Source of the DNA: CAYNUJ01 sp964621225 | GTDB taxonomy: Bacteria; Bacteroidota; Ignavibacteria; Ignavibacteriales; Melioribacteraceae | Assembly: GCA_964621225.1 (NCBI GenBank) | Contig: CAZULK010000054.1 | Span: forward strand, 1-16,157 | Reading direction: 5' to 3' | DNA: 16,157 bases | Shown here: piece after piece, positions 7,813 to 14,056 of the stretch | Layout of the letters: every line of letters begins with the position of its first letter | Numbering within the stretch: position 1 is the first letter of the stretch | Made by a program: the position numbers and the translations under genes | The notes under the pieces: generated by a model | Databases searched by the model: none | What the model was told of the DNA's origin: nothing | The model's input: only the letters and a program-made list of their open reading frames with translations

Positions 7813-8199
7813 TTAAATTGTAACAGACAGCAACGCTGTTATTCCTGTTAACAAAAATAATGTCCATTGAAATAGTTTCATCAATGGTTTTTCAAGTTTT
7901 GAAGTAAGTGCAATGATTATTTGCACAACCGCATTTAAAACAAAATTTACTCCTATAAAGGTTACAACCAATTCGAAACCTTGCACTGCATTGACTTCAA
8001 AACTAAAATAAGTTAATACAATTGCCGACAGAACTAAAAACACCGAAGAATAATGAAACAAAGAATGCATTATTTTTTGAGACACTTCATCAAACTCCGC
8101 ATTCAACATAGGCAAAAGGTAAAGCTTTCTACCCATGGTAAAATGTCCTATCACAATCGAAATAGATAATAAAGCGCTTAAAGTTAATAACCAATTCAT
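7813..8199 (-). CDS. Four-helix integral membrane protein, unknown function
   Basis: A 128-residue protein that I cannot assign to a named family. Four hydrophobic helices are visible, at about 3-23, 46-66, 76-98 and 108-127. Short charged loops separate them, for example TMGRKLYLLPMLNAEFDEVSQ after helix 1. Three histidines lie in or at the edge of helices 1 and 2 (H19 in IGHF, H45 and H49 in MHSLFHY), which might bind a cofactor or metal, but this is only an inference. The ATG at 8199 has an AGGT Shine-Dalgarno-like element 5 bases upstream and lies 16 bases behind the DUF2461 gene. The 29-base gap to the AHSA1-type gene and the terminator after it place all three genes in one transcript. 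An inner-membrane location is very likely. Confidence 0.8.
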   Translation of the reverse strand: MNWLLTLSALLSISIVIGHFTMGRKLYLLPMLNAEFDEVSQKIMHSLFHYSSVFLVLSAIVLTYFSFEVNAVQGFELVVTFIGVNFVLNAVVQIIIALTSKLEKPLMKLFQWTLFLLTGITALLSVTI

Positions 8200-8215
8200 A
8201 TTCTACCTGCTATAA

Positions 8216-8905
8216 TTAAGCTACATTTTCCATCAACCAGTCGTGTAAGGGTTTCAATTGTTTGAACACCTTCACCGAATACTTTACAGGATCGGAGCTT
8301 TTAAATTCTTTCACATCTTCCTCTTTAAAAGCATAGACTCCGTCGTGCAACAAAAGGTCCGCATATTTGTATTCCTTATCAAATCCGCGGGGAACCTTTT
8401 TGTATTTCACTCCACCGATTTGATATCCCTTTTTCTCTATTTTTTTAAGAATGCTTTTCAATTCTTTTGCGTTTTCCTCTATTGCAACCATTTTACGGTA
8501 TTGCTTTAACTGATCTTTTGTGAACATATACATTCCCGTTGCAACGAATATTTTTTTGGAATCGACGTGAAAATACAATCCGCTCGATTCCATTTTTTTC
8601 CCTTCGCCTTCCCAGAAAAGAAGTCCCAGATTTGTTTTATACGGAGATTTATCCTTGGAAAAACGCACGTCCCGGTGCAGTCGGAAAATAGATTTGTCGA
8701 TTTTGGGAATGGCTTTAAAATTTTCATTAATATCGATTAAATGAAGTCCGACTTCTTCCACAAATGCTTGAGCGGGTTTCAAAAACTTTTCTTCGTATTC
8801 ATCTCTGTTGGCTTGAAACCATTCGCGGTTATTATTTTTTTCAAGTTTTTTAAGAAAGTTTAGAGTATCGACGGGGAAGTTTTCGAGGTATTTTCTGTCA
8901 GTCAT
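8216..8905 (-). CDS. DUF2461 family protein
   Basis: A 229-residue protein of the DUF2461 / TIGR02453 family, found widely in bacteria and fungi and without an established biochemical function. The signature is complete: NFLKKLEKNNNREWFQANRD (16-35), then IPKIDKSIFRLHRDVRFSKDKSPYKTNLGL (about 65-94) with the invariant RDxRFSKDKxPYKT block, and a C-terminal half ending 'KQLKPLHDWLMENVA'. Length is typical and there is no signal peptide, so it is cytosolic. The ATG has an AGGAG 8 bases upstream. It is the first gene of a three-gene operon with the membrane protein and the AHSA1-type gene. A terminator hairpin of the preceding VOC gene lies only 27 bases upstream of the start, so it either has a promoter overlapping that hairpin or depends on read-through. 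Confidence 0.9.
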   Translation of the reverse strand: MTDRKYLENFPVDTLNFLKKLEKNNNREWFQANRDEYEEKFLKPAQAFVEEVGLHLIDINENFKAIPKIDKSIFRLHRDVRFSKDKSPYKTNLGLLFWEGEGKKMESSGLYFHVDSKKIFVATGMYMFTKDQLKQYRKMVAIEENAKELKSILKKIEKKGYQIGGVKYKKVPRGFDKEYKYADLLLHDGVYAFKEEDVKEFKSSDPVKYSVKVFKQLKPLHDWLMENVA

Positions 8906-8925
8906 TTTTTAAACTCCTATGAATT

Positions 8926-8950
8926 AAAATTGCCCCTCCGCGAGAGGGGC
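8926..8950 (-). terminator. Rho-independent terminator after the VOC gene
   Basis: GCCCCTC (8932-8938) and GAGGGGC (8944-8950) form a perfect GC-rich 7-bp stem with a 5-base loop. On the minus strand it is followed by ATTTTAATT, an interrupted T tract, so termination may be incomplete. It lies 8 bases past the stop of the VOC gene and upstream of the DUF2461 gene. Confidence 0.78.
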
Positions 8951-8958
8951 ATAAAACA

Positions 8959-9327
8959 CTACTTTGCTTGGGAATCGTTTTGCCAAACGGCTAAAACATT
9001 TCCTTCGGTATCCATGAAATGAACAAAATAGCCCATAGTAGGAACAGCCGTTTTGGGAATGATAATTTTACCGCCCAATTCTTCTATTTTGGCCGTTACA
9101 TCATCAATATTTTCAACATTGATATAATTTGTTACTGAATGCATTTCGTTCTGCTTTTCCAAAATTCCACCTGAAGTTGAATTATTGCCTTCAGCATCTT
9201 TTGTTTGGATCATAAGGTAATTCATTTCTTCCATCATATTGAATTCCCAATCGAAAAGACCGGAATAGAACTTTTGTGCTCTTTCAATATTTTCTGCAGG
9301 AATTTCGAAGTGAGTTAGATTATTCAT
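8959..9327 (-). CDS. VOC family (glyoxalase/bleomycin-resistance fold) protein
   Basis: A 122-residue vicinal-oxygen-chelate protein. The pattern is of two beta-alpha-beta-beta-beta modules: module 1 has 'THFEIPAENIERAQKFYSGLFDWEF' (5-29), module 2 has 'NYINVENIDDVTAKIEELGGKII' and 'FVHFMDTEGNVLAVWQ'. His6 near the start and Glu in the 'DTEGNVLAVW' strand occupy usual VOC metal-ligand positions. This subtype resembles the small CFP-30B/YkcA-like proteins, distantly related to glyoxalase I, and its substrate is unknown. An AGGAG lies 6 bases before the ATG. The upstream region carries a palindrome that also occurs in front of the neighbouring tetR gene, so the gene is probably under control of that repressor. 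A terminator follows directly. Confidence 0.88.
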   Translation of the reverse strand: MNNLTHFEIPAENIERAQKFYSGLFDWEFNMMEEMNYLMIQTKDAEGNNSTSGGILEKQNEMHSVTNYINVENIDDVTAKIEELGGKIIIPKTAVPTMGYFVHFMDTEGNVLAVWQNDSQAK

Positions 9328-9350
9328 TATGTTCTCCTTTTGTTTGGGTT

Positions 9351-9379
9351 ATATTAGACCGGTCGGTTTAGCCGGGCAT
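9351..9379 (-). promoter_or_regulatory. Putative VOC promoter with TetR operator in its spacer
   Basis: On the minus strand TAAACC-GACC-GGTCTA (complement of 9355-9370) is a 16-bp palindrome with one mismatch, and contains the perfect 8-mer GACCGGTC at 9357-9364. A -10-like TAATAT (9351-9356) follows it, and a weak -35-like ATGCCC (9374-9379) lies at the standard 17-base spacing. The site ends 28 bases upstream of the VOC start. The same core and spacing recur upstream of tetR. Confidence 0.65.
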
Positions 9380-9388
9380 AAAAAATTT

Positions 9389-9964
9389 TTAAGTAATTAA
9401 ACCGTCAATAACCATTTTTTCCATTAACTTAATCGGTTCGATTGATTTTTCAACCTTCATTCTGGTTACGGCTCCTTCCCAGCAATTTAGAATAAACGAG
9501 GCTGTCTCATCTACATCGATCTGTTTCTTTATTTCACCCGCCTCGATTGCGTCTCTTAAACAATCGGCAATATAACCCTGCATTCTATTCAATGCGGAAG
9601 AGACCTTTTTGCGAAAGTTTTCGTTTAAGTCCCCCATTTCCTGAGCTAAATTGCCCAAAGGACATCCACCGGTATAATCTTCGCCGACAAAAAGTTCATT
9701 GAAAAACTTTAGGAAATTACGAATTCTTTCTATCCCGGAAATGTTTTTGTCTGTCATGGTTTCTTCCATTTTCCCACGGAAGAATTCCATGTAAACATCC
9801 ACAAGCTCCAAGCCGAACTGTTCTTTGCTATCGAAATAAAAATAGAAAGACCCCTTGGGAACTCCGGCTTCTTTAAGAATTTCTTGAATTCCGGTATAAT
9901 TGAAGCCTTTTCTTCTTACCAGCCAGGCTCCTTTTTCCAATATTTTTTGTTTAGTCGGACTCAT
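9389..9964 (-). CDS. TetR/AcrR family transcriptional regulator (NemR/YxaF-like)
   Basis: A 191-residue TetR-type repressor. Residues 5-50 form the helix-turn-helix domain: TKQKILEKGAWLVRRKGF, then TGIQEILKEAGVPKGSFYFYFDSKE (24-48), the family's recognition helix. The ligand-binding domain holds the GGCPLGNLAQEMGDLNENFRKK block (99-120), typical of the NemR, AcuR and LmrA/YxaF branch. Cys101 of that block aligns, by my recollection of E. coli NemR, with its electrophile-sensing Cys106; Cys135 and Cys161 are further cysteines. It lies upstream of the VOC gene on the same strand (61-base gap), and both genes have the same palindrome in their promoters, which suggests autoregulation and control of the VOC gene. 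The inducer is unknown. There is no clear Shine-Dalgarno before the ATG at 9964. Confidence 0.92.
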   Translation of the reverse strand: MSPTKQKILEKGAWLVRRKGFNYTGIQEILKEAGVPKGSFYFYFDSKEQFGLELVDVYMEFFRGKMEETMTDKNISGIERIRNFLKFFNELFVGEDYTGGCPLGNLAQEMGDLNENFRKKVSSALNRMQGYIADCLRDAIEAGEIKKQIDVDETASFILNCWEGAVTRMKVEKSIEPIKLMEKMVIDGLIT

Positions 9965-9986
9965 AATTTTAAAAATTTAATGCGCT

Positions 9987-10015
9987 AAAATAGACCGGTC
10001 GTCTATAAATGCCAA
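9987..10015 (-). promoter_or_regulatory. tetR promoter with operator palindrome in the spacer
   Basis: On the minus strand TTGGCA (10010-10015, 5 of 6 to consensus) and TATTTT (9987-9992, 4 of 6) are separated by exactly 17 bases. The spacer is occupied by the palindrome TAGAC-GACCG-GTCTA (9991-10005), which overlaps the -10 box and includes the perfect GACCGGTC at 9993-10000. This is a classical repressor-blocked promoter layout. The site lies 27 bases upstream of the tetR start and about 100 bases from the divergent GroES-like gene. Confidence 0.7.
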
Positions 10016-10104
10016 GTATTTTTAAAAATTCATTTTTTATTGACCATTATTACATTTATTATTTTCTTAATTTTGCATGATTGGTAATTTTAAATGAGGT
10101 AGAG

Positions 10105-10467
10105 ATGATGAACACGGAAAAGATTATCGTTGTCGGTGATAAGGTGTTGATACGACCCGAAAGCAAAGACGAAAAGACAAACAGCGGATTGTATCTTCCG
10201 CCCAATGTTAAGGAAAAGGAGAGGGTTCAGGCAGGATATGTTATCAAGGTTGGTCCGGGATATCCTATTCCTAATCCCACTGAAGACAGTGACTTGTGGC
10301 AGGAAGATAAAGGCACAAAGTATATTCCCCTTCAGGCACATGAGGGAGATTACGCTCTTTATCTTAAAAAAGACGCTATTGAAATTGAACTGGACGGCGA
10401 AAAAATGGTAATTGTTTCCCAACACTCTATTCTGCTATTACTACGCGACGAAGAATTATTCGATTAG
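10105..10467 (+). CDS. Divergent GroES-like (Cpn10) co-chaperone family protein
   Basis: A 120-residue protein with a Cpn10 fold (PF00166). Matches to GroES are GDKVLIRPE (11-19), the mobile-loop region KTNSGLYLPP (24-33) and AGYVIKVGPG (43-52), then the closing strands 'YALYLKKDAIEIELDGEKMVIVSQHSILLLL'. GroES binds GroEL through a hydrophobic tripeptide (IVL in E. coli); here the position reads LYL. The stretch between VGPG and GDYAL is about 13 residues longer than in E. coli GroES and includes 'PNPTEDSDLWQEDKGTKY', enlarging the roof hairpin. There is no groEL next to it, so this is probably a secondary GroES-like protein. The frame is open to a TTG at 10081, but GAGG at 10096-10099 favours ATG 10105 or 10108. 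It is followed 8 bases later by the metallopeptidase gene. Confidence 0.82.
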   Translation: MMNTEKIIVVGDKVLIRPESKDEKTNSGLYLPPNVKEKERVQAGYVIKVGPGYPIPNPTEDSDLWQEDKGTKYIPLQAHEGDYALYLKKDAIEIELDGEKMVIVSQHSILLLLRDEELFD

Positions 10468-10478
10468 GAGAAATTTTG
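10465..10478 (+). promoter_or_regulatory. Shine-Dalgarno and TTG start of the metallopeptidase
   Basis: TAGGAG at 10465-10470 overlaps the stop codon of the GroES-like gene and lies 5 bases before a TTG at 10476. No ATG occurs until 10521, which lies inside the family's conserved N-terminal helix, so TTG is very probably the real initiator and translation is coupled to the gene upstream. Confidence 0.78.
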
Positions 10479-12089
10479 GAAAAAACTTTTTTAGACTTTA
10501 TTGAAGAATATGAAAACTCAATGGCTCCTCTTGAAAAGGAGATCAACGATACTTATTTCAGAGCCAGCATCGAGGGGAAGGAAGAGTTATATAATAAAAC
10601 GGCTGAGTTGGAAAAGAAAATTGCCGATTATCATTCCGACAAAGATAAATTCGAATTTTTAAAGAAAATAAAAGAAAGCAATACGCTAAAGGACGAAATC
10701 CTAATACGAATATCCGACAAACTCTATAACTCTTTCGTCGAATACCAATACGACAAGGATTTATCCAACGAAATAATTGACCTTTCTACAAAGATTGAAG
10801 AAAAATATGCCACTTTCCGCGCTGAAATAAATGGAAAGAAAATTAACGACAACAAAATAGACGATACCCTTTTCAAGACCAACAATTCAAACGAAGCTAA
10901 AGAGTATTGGCTGGCAAGCAAACAAATAGGGAAAGAAGTTGCTTCCGATGTAATTAAACTCGCAAAGCTAAAAAACAATGCCGCCAACCAAGTCGGTTAT
11001 TCTAATTTTCATGAAATGCATCTATTGTTGAATGAGTTGAACTACTCTTTCCTGGATAAATTGTTCGACGAACTTGATCGCAAAATATCCCCTGCTTTTG
11101 CCGAATTGAAAAACCAAATTGATGATGTTCAATCTAAAAGATTTGGCATAAACAAAAGTGAATTGATGCCGTGGCACTTCGGGGATAAGTTTTTCCAAAG
11201 CGGGCCGGATATCTTTTCGGTTAATTTCGATCCTTTTTTCGAAACGGCCAATATTGAAAATATAACAGAACAATATTTTGAAAGCATTGGATTACCTATT
11301 TCGGATTTATTGAATAAGAGTGACTTATACGAGAAAGAAGGAAAATACCAACATGCATACTGTACGGACATCGACCGCAACGGAGACGTGAGGGTTGTTT
11401 GCAACATTAAACCGAACCACAAATGGACAGGCACAATGCTTCATGAATTTGGTCACGCGGTATACGACAAATACATCAGCCGCTCGCTGCCATGGATTCT
11501 GCGTGAACCTGCCCACACATTTACAACAGAAGCAATCGCAATGATGTTCGGAAGATTTGCTTCTTTTCCAAGTTGGATAGAAAAAGCAACCGGAAGCAAA
11601 ATAGACAATATCGAAAAATTTGAAAACAACAGCTTTCTTTCGCTCCGCGCCGAACAAATAATCTTTTCCCGCTGGGTTCAAGTGATTTATCGATTTGAAA
11701 AGGAGTTTTACAACAATCCCGATGCGGAATTAAATGAGCTTTGGAAAAGCTTGGTCAATAAATTTCAATTATTGAATTATCCGGAAAATAGAAACGAGCC
11801 TGACTGGGCTGCTAAGATTCATATTGCGCTCTATCCGGCTTATTATCAAAATTACATGCTCGGCGAATTGCTTGCATCCCAACTTTATTACTACATAAAA
11901 GATAAAGTTATAAAATCGAATTCCCGGTTTGCCGATTTTACGGGGGAAAAGGATGTTGGGGAGTATTTAAAGAATCTGTTCTTTGCACCGGGAACACTTT
12001 ATTCTTGGGATAAGTTGATAGAAAAATCGACCGGTGAAAAATTAAATATCAACTATTATATAAATCAATTTATTGACATAAGCAGATGA
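10476..12089 (+). CDS. ACE-like zinc metallopeptidase (M2/M3 type), cytosolic
   Basis: A 537-residue gluzincin peptidase. The zinc site is HEFGH at 323-327 (His323 and His327 as ligands, Glu324 as general base), with Glu352 in 'TTEAIAMMFGR', 25 residues later, as third ligand. This spacing is that of the M2 (angiotensin-converting-enzyme-like) and M3 oligopeptidase families. The long helical N-terminal half ('NDTYFRASIEGKEE', 'KYATFRAEINGKKINDN', 'AKEYWLASKQIG', 'MPWHFGDKFFQ') is closer to bacterial M2-like proteins than to thimet oligopeptidases. There is no signal peptide, unlike most M2 enzymes, so it probably degrades peptides in the cytosol. It starts with TTG behind a strong Shine-Dalgarno, and its TGA overlaps the ATG of the next gene (ATGA). 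The catalytic class is sure; M2 versus M3 is less so. Confidence 0.87.
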   Translation: MEKTFLDFIEEYENSMAPLEKEINDTYFRASIEGKEELYNKTAELEKKIADYHSDKDKFEFLKKIKESNTLKDEILIRISDKLYNSFVEYQYDKDLSNEIIDLSTKIEEKYATFRAEINGKKINDNKIDDTLFKTNNSNEAKEYWLASKQIGKEVASDVIKLAKLKNNAANQVGYSNFHEMHLLLNELNYSFLDKLFDELDRKISPAFAELKNQIDDVQSKRFGINKSELMPWHFGDKFFQSGPDIFSVNFDPFFETANIENITEQYFESIGLPISDLLNKSDLYEKEGKYQHAYCTDIDRNGDVRVVCNIKPNHKWTGTMLHEFGHAVYDKYISRSLPWILREPAHTFTTEAIAMMFGRFASFPSWIEKATGSKIDNIEKFENNSFLSLRAEQIIFSRWVQVIYRFEKEFYNNPDAELNELWKSLVNKFQLLNYPENRNEPDWAAKIHIALYPAYYQNYMLGELLASQLYYYIKDKVIKSNSRFADFTGEKDVGEYLKNLFFAPGTLYSWDKLIEKSTGEKLNINYYINQFIDISR

Positions 12090-13339
12090 AAAATATAATT
12101 GTAATCATTGCATTCTGCGCTTCTTTGTTGTCGGCACAATCGAAACTGCTTATCTATATGGATCTGCAGCAAACAGACCATTTAAAGGCATACGGAATTA
12201 CTTTTAACGCACTCAAAGAAGGATACAAAGCAGATTGGCTTTTGAATTACCGGGGAGGCTCATTTATGATCGATTATTCCCCGCAGCTTGCGGCAAAGTG
12301 CAGACTGAAAGGAGTTGCTTTCGAAGCTGTTTCTCCCCAAGAAATGGTTGATATTTATTCCTATGTACAAAGTGACGATGTTAATATGAGCGTTGTGCGA
12401 TTAGAGAAAGCCCCGAAAATAGCGGTTTATGTTCCGCCGGGATTTCAGCCGTGGGATGATGCGGTTACCCTCGCATTCGAATATGCCGAAGTGGAATATG
12501 ATAAAGTTTGGATAGACGAAATTCTTGGGGGAAAACTTTCCGAATATGATTGGCTCCATTTGCATCATGAAGATTTTACGGGTCAGTACGGAAAATTCTA
12601 CGCCAGCTTCAGCGGTTCACAATGGTACAAAGAACAACAAGTCTTGTTCGAAAACGAAGCTAAAAAACTTGGATTCAAAAAGGTCTCCGAAATGGAAAAG
12701 GCTGTTGCGCTGGAAATAAAGAGCTTTATTGGAGACGGAGGCTTTCTGTTTGCAATGTGCTCGGCAACAGATTCTTATGACATAGCCCTTTCCGCAGTAG
12801 GTGTTGATATTGTGGATAGAATGTACGACGGCGATGCGCCGGATCCCGATGCACAAAATAAATTGAATTTTAAAAACACACTTGCCTTCGAAAATTTTAA
12901 GTTGGAAATGAACCCGTTGGTTTATGAATACAGCAATATTGATATTCAACCAATAGAAGTTGGAAATTACGACAACGATTATTTTACACTTTTTGATTTC
13001 TCTGCAAAATATGATCCTGTGCCGACTATGTTGACCCAAGACCACGTAAATGTTATCCGCGGATTTATGGGACAAACTACAATGTTCCGGAAAGAAACGA
13101 TTAAAAAATCCGTGGTTATTTTGGCAGAGCGGGAAGGAACCGACCAGGTTAAATATATTCACGGCAATTACGGAAGAGGAACATTCACATTCTACGGCGG
13201 ACACGATCCCGAAGATTATCAACACGCAGTTGGAGATCCGCCAACGGATTTAAGTTTATATAAAAATTCACCGGGCTATAGGCTGATATTAAATAACATT
13301 TTATATCCTGCGGCAAAAAAGAAAAAACAAAAAACTTGA
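12086..13339 (+). CDS. Exported protein of the Bacteroidota family often labelled 'asparagine synthetase B'
   Basis: A 417-residue protein with a signal peptide (MKNIIVIIAFCASLLSAQS). The start of the mature part, LLIYMDLQQTDHLKAYGITF (21-40) and WLLNYRGGSFM (51-61), is the hallmark of a Bacteroidota family that databases often call asparagine synthetase B. I see neither the N-terminal catalytic Cys nor the PP-loop ATP site that real AsnB has, so the name looks wrong. From 110 on, the pattern (KIAVYVPPGFQPWDDAVTLAF, then YDKVWIDEIL, YDWLHLHHEDFTG and GGFLFAMCSATDS at 218-229) resembles a ThuA/class I glutamine-amidotransferase-like fold with Cys224 near the nucleophile-elbow position; this is inference. 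It overlaps the peptidase gene by 4 bases (ATGA) and is probably periplasmic. The C-terminal end is lysine-rich. Function unknown. Confidence 0.8.
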   Translation: MKNIIVIIAFCASLLSAQSKLLIYMDLQQTDHLKAYGITFNALKEGYKADWLLNYRGGSFMIDYSPQLAAKCRLKGVAFEAVSPQEMVDIYSYVQSDDVNMSVVRLEKAPKIAVYVPPGFQPWDDAVTLAFEYAEVEYDKVWIDEILGGKLSEYDWLHLHHEDFTGQYGKFYASFSGSQWYKEQQVLFENEAKKLGFKKVSEMEKAVALEIKSFIGDGGFLFAMCSATDSYDIALSAVGVDIVDRMYDGDAPDPDAQNKLNFKNTLAFENFKLEMNPLVYEYSNIDIQPIEVGNYDNDYFTLFDFSAKYDPVPTMLTQDHVNVIRGFMGQTTMFRKETIKKSVVILAEREGTDQVKYIHGNYGRGTFTFYGGHDPEDYQHAVGDPPTDLSLYKNSPGYRLILNNILYPAAKKKKQKT

Positions 13340-13379
13340 TAATTATAAATCTTTTTCAATTTAAGTTCATCTAACTATT

Positions 13380-13384
13380 GGGAG
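13380..13384 (+). promoter_or_regulatory. Shine-Dalgarno fixing the FAH-family start
   Basis: GGGAG with a 5-base spacer to the ATG at 13390. It argues against the in-frame TTG at 13378, which overlaps the ribosome-binding site itself. Confidence 0.78.
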
Positions 13385-13389
13385 ATAAA

Positions 13390-14046
13390 ATGAGTAGTGT
13401 GTTTTTAAAAGACAAAAACGAAAATATAAAAGTAAACAAGATTGTTTGCGTGGGACGCAATTATGCCAAACATGCAGAAGAATTGGGCAACGAAGTGCCC
13501 GATTTCCCAATTATATTTTTAAAACCTTCATCTGTTCTTATTCACTCAGGAGAACCGGTTTTTCATCCCGATTATTCTGACAATATGCACTATGAAACAG
13601 AGTTGGTTCTTCTAATCGGGGAATATATCAAAAACGGAAACGACGAGGCGGCAAAAAGAGCAATTGCAGGTTACGGCGTTGGTTTGGATATGACTTTGCG
13701 TGATATTCAAAACGAATGCAGAGAAAAAGGTGAACCATGGACATTGGCAAAGGTTTTTGACGGTTCTGCAGTTATTTCCGATTTTGTTTCGTCGGAAAAT
13801 TACAATCTGACTTTGGAAGAAACAATAACCCTTAAACATAACGGAACTGTAAAACAAAATTCCGCTTTGAAAAACATGGTGTTTAAACCCGAAGAAATAG
13901 TAAAATATATCTCTTCGAAAATGACACTTGAAAAGGGGGATTTAATTTTTACCGGAACCCCGGAAGGCGTTGGAAAGGTTGAACGAGGAGACACATTACT
14001 TGGAGAAATAAATAATATAGGAAAAGTAGAAACGATCATTAAATAG
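13390..14046 (+). CDS. Fumarylacetoacetate hydrolase family protein (FAHD1/YcgM-like)
   Basis: A 218-residue enzyme of the short FAH branch. The divalent-metal site is clear: HYETE at 67-71 (Glu69, Glu71) and Asp100 in GYGVGLDMT. A catalytic His/Glu pair is likely in VGRNYAKHAEE (21-31; His28, Glu31), equivalent to the His/Glu of human FAHD1. The 'GEPWTLAKVFDGSAV' region (114-128) and the 'LIFTGTPEGVG' strand near the C-terminus complete the signature. FAHD1/YcgM-type members hydrolyse acylpyruvates or decarboxylate or tautomerise oxaloacetate, while others act on aromatic meta-cleavage products; the sequence does not decide which. It is cytosolic. The gene follows the upstream one after 50 bases and is 10 bases ahead of the rhodanese gene. 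Confidence 0.9.
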   Translation: MSSVFLKDKNENIKVNKIVCVGRNYAKHAEELGNEVPDFPIIFLKPSSVLIHSGEPVFHPDYSDNMHYETELVLLIGEYIKNGNDEAAKRAIAGYGVGLDMTLRDIQNECREKGEPWTLAKVFDGSAVISDFVSSENYNLTLEETITLKHNGTVKQNSALKNMVFKPEEIVKYISSKMTLEKGDLIFTGTPEGVGKVERGDTLLGEINNIGKVETIIK

Positions 14047-14056
14047 GAGAGAAATT

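Noticed and set aside
7784..7867. N-terminal extension of the AHSA1-type protein
   Set aside because: It overlaps the end of the membrane-protein gene and lies before a good Shine-Dalgarno and the true domain start at 7783.
10040..10075. TTGACC followed by TAATTTTG as a Bacteroidetes-type promoter for the GroES-like gene
   Set aside because: TAATTTTG fits the TAnnTTTG element, but the spacing to TTG is 25 bases, outside the usual range. It may still be close to the promoter, but I cannot support it.
10081..10104. TTG start for the GroES-like gene
   Set aside because: GAGG at 10096-10099 serves ATG 10105/10108, and the extra residues precede the conserved Cpn10 start.
11022..11681. Several overlapping minus-strand frames of 80-118 codons
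   Set aside because: They are antisense to the zinc peptidase in different frames and show no protein-like composition.
12033..12044. CGACCGGT sequence resembling the TetR operator core
   Set aside because: It lies inside the peptidase coding region, lacks the TAGAC arms and the flanking promoter boxes, and is expected by chance.
12617..13225. A 202-codon open frame on the minus strand
   Set aside because: It lies wholly opposite the exported 417-residue protein, which has a signal peptide and recognisable family motifs. The antisense translation is Cys/Ile/Phe-rich without domain features and lacks a ribosome-binding site.
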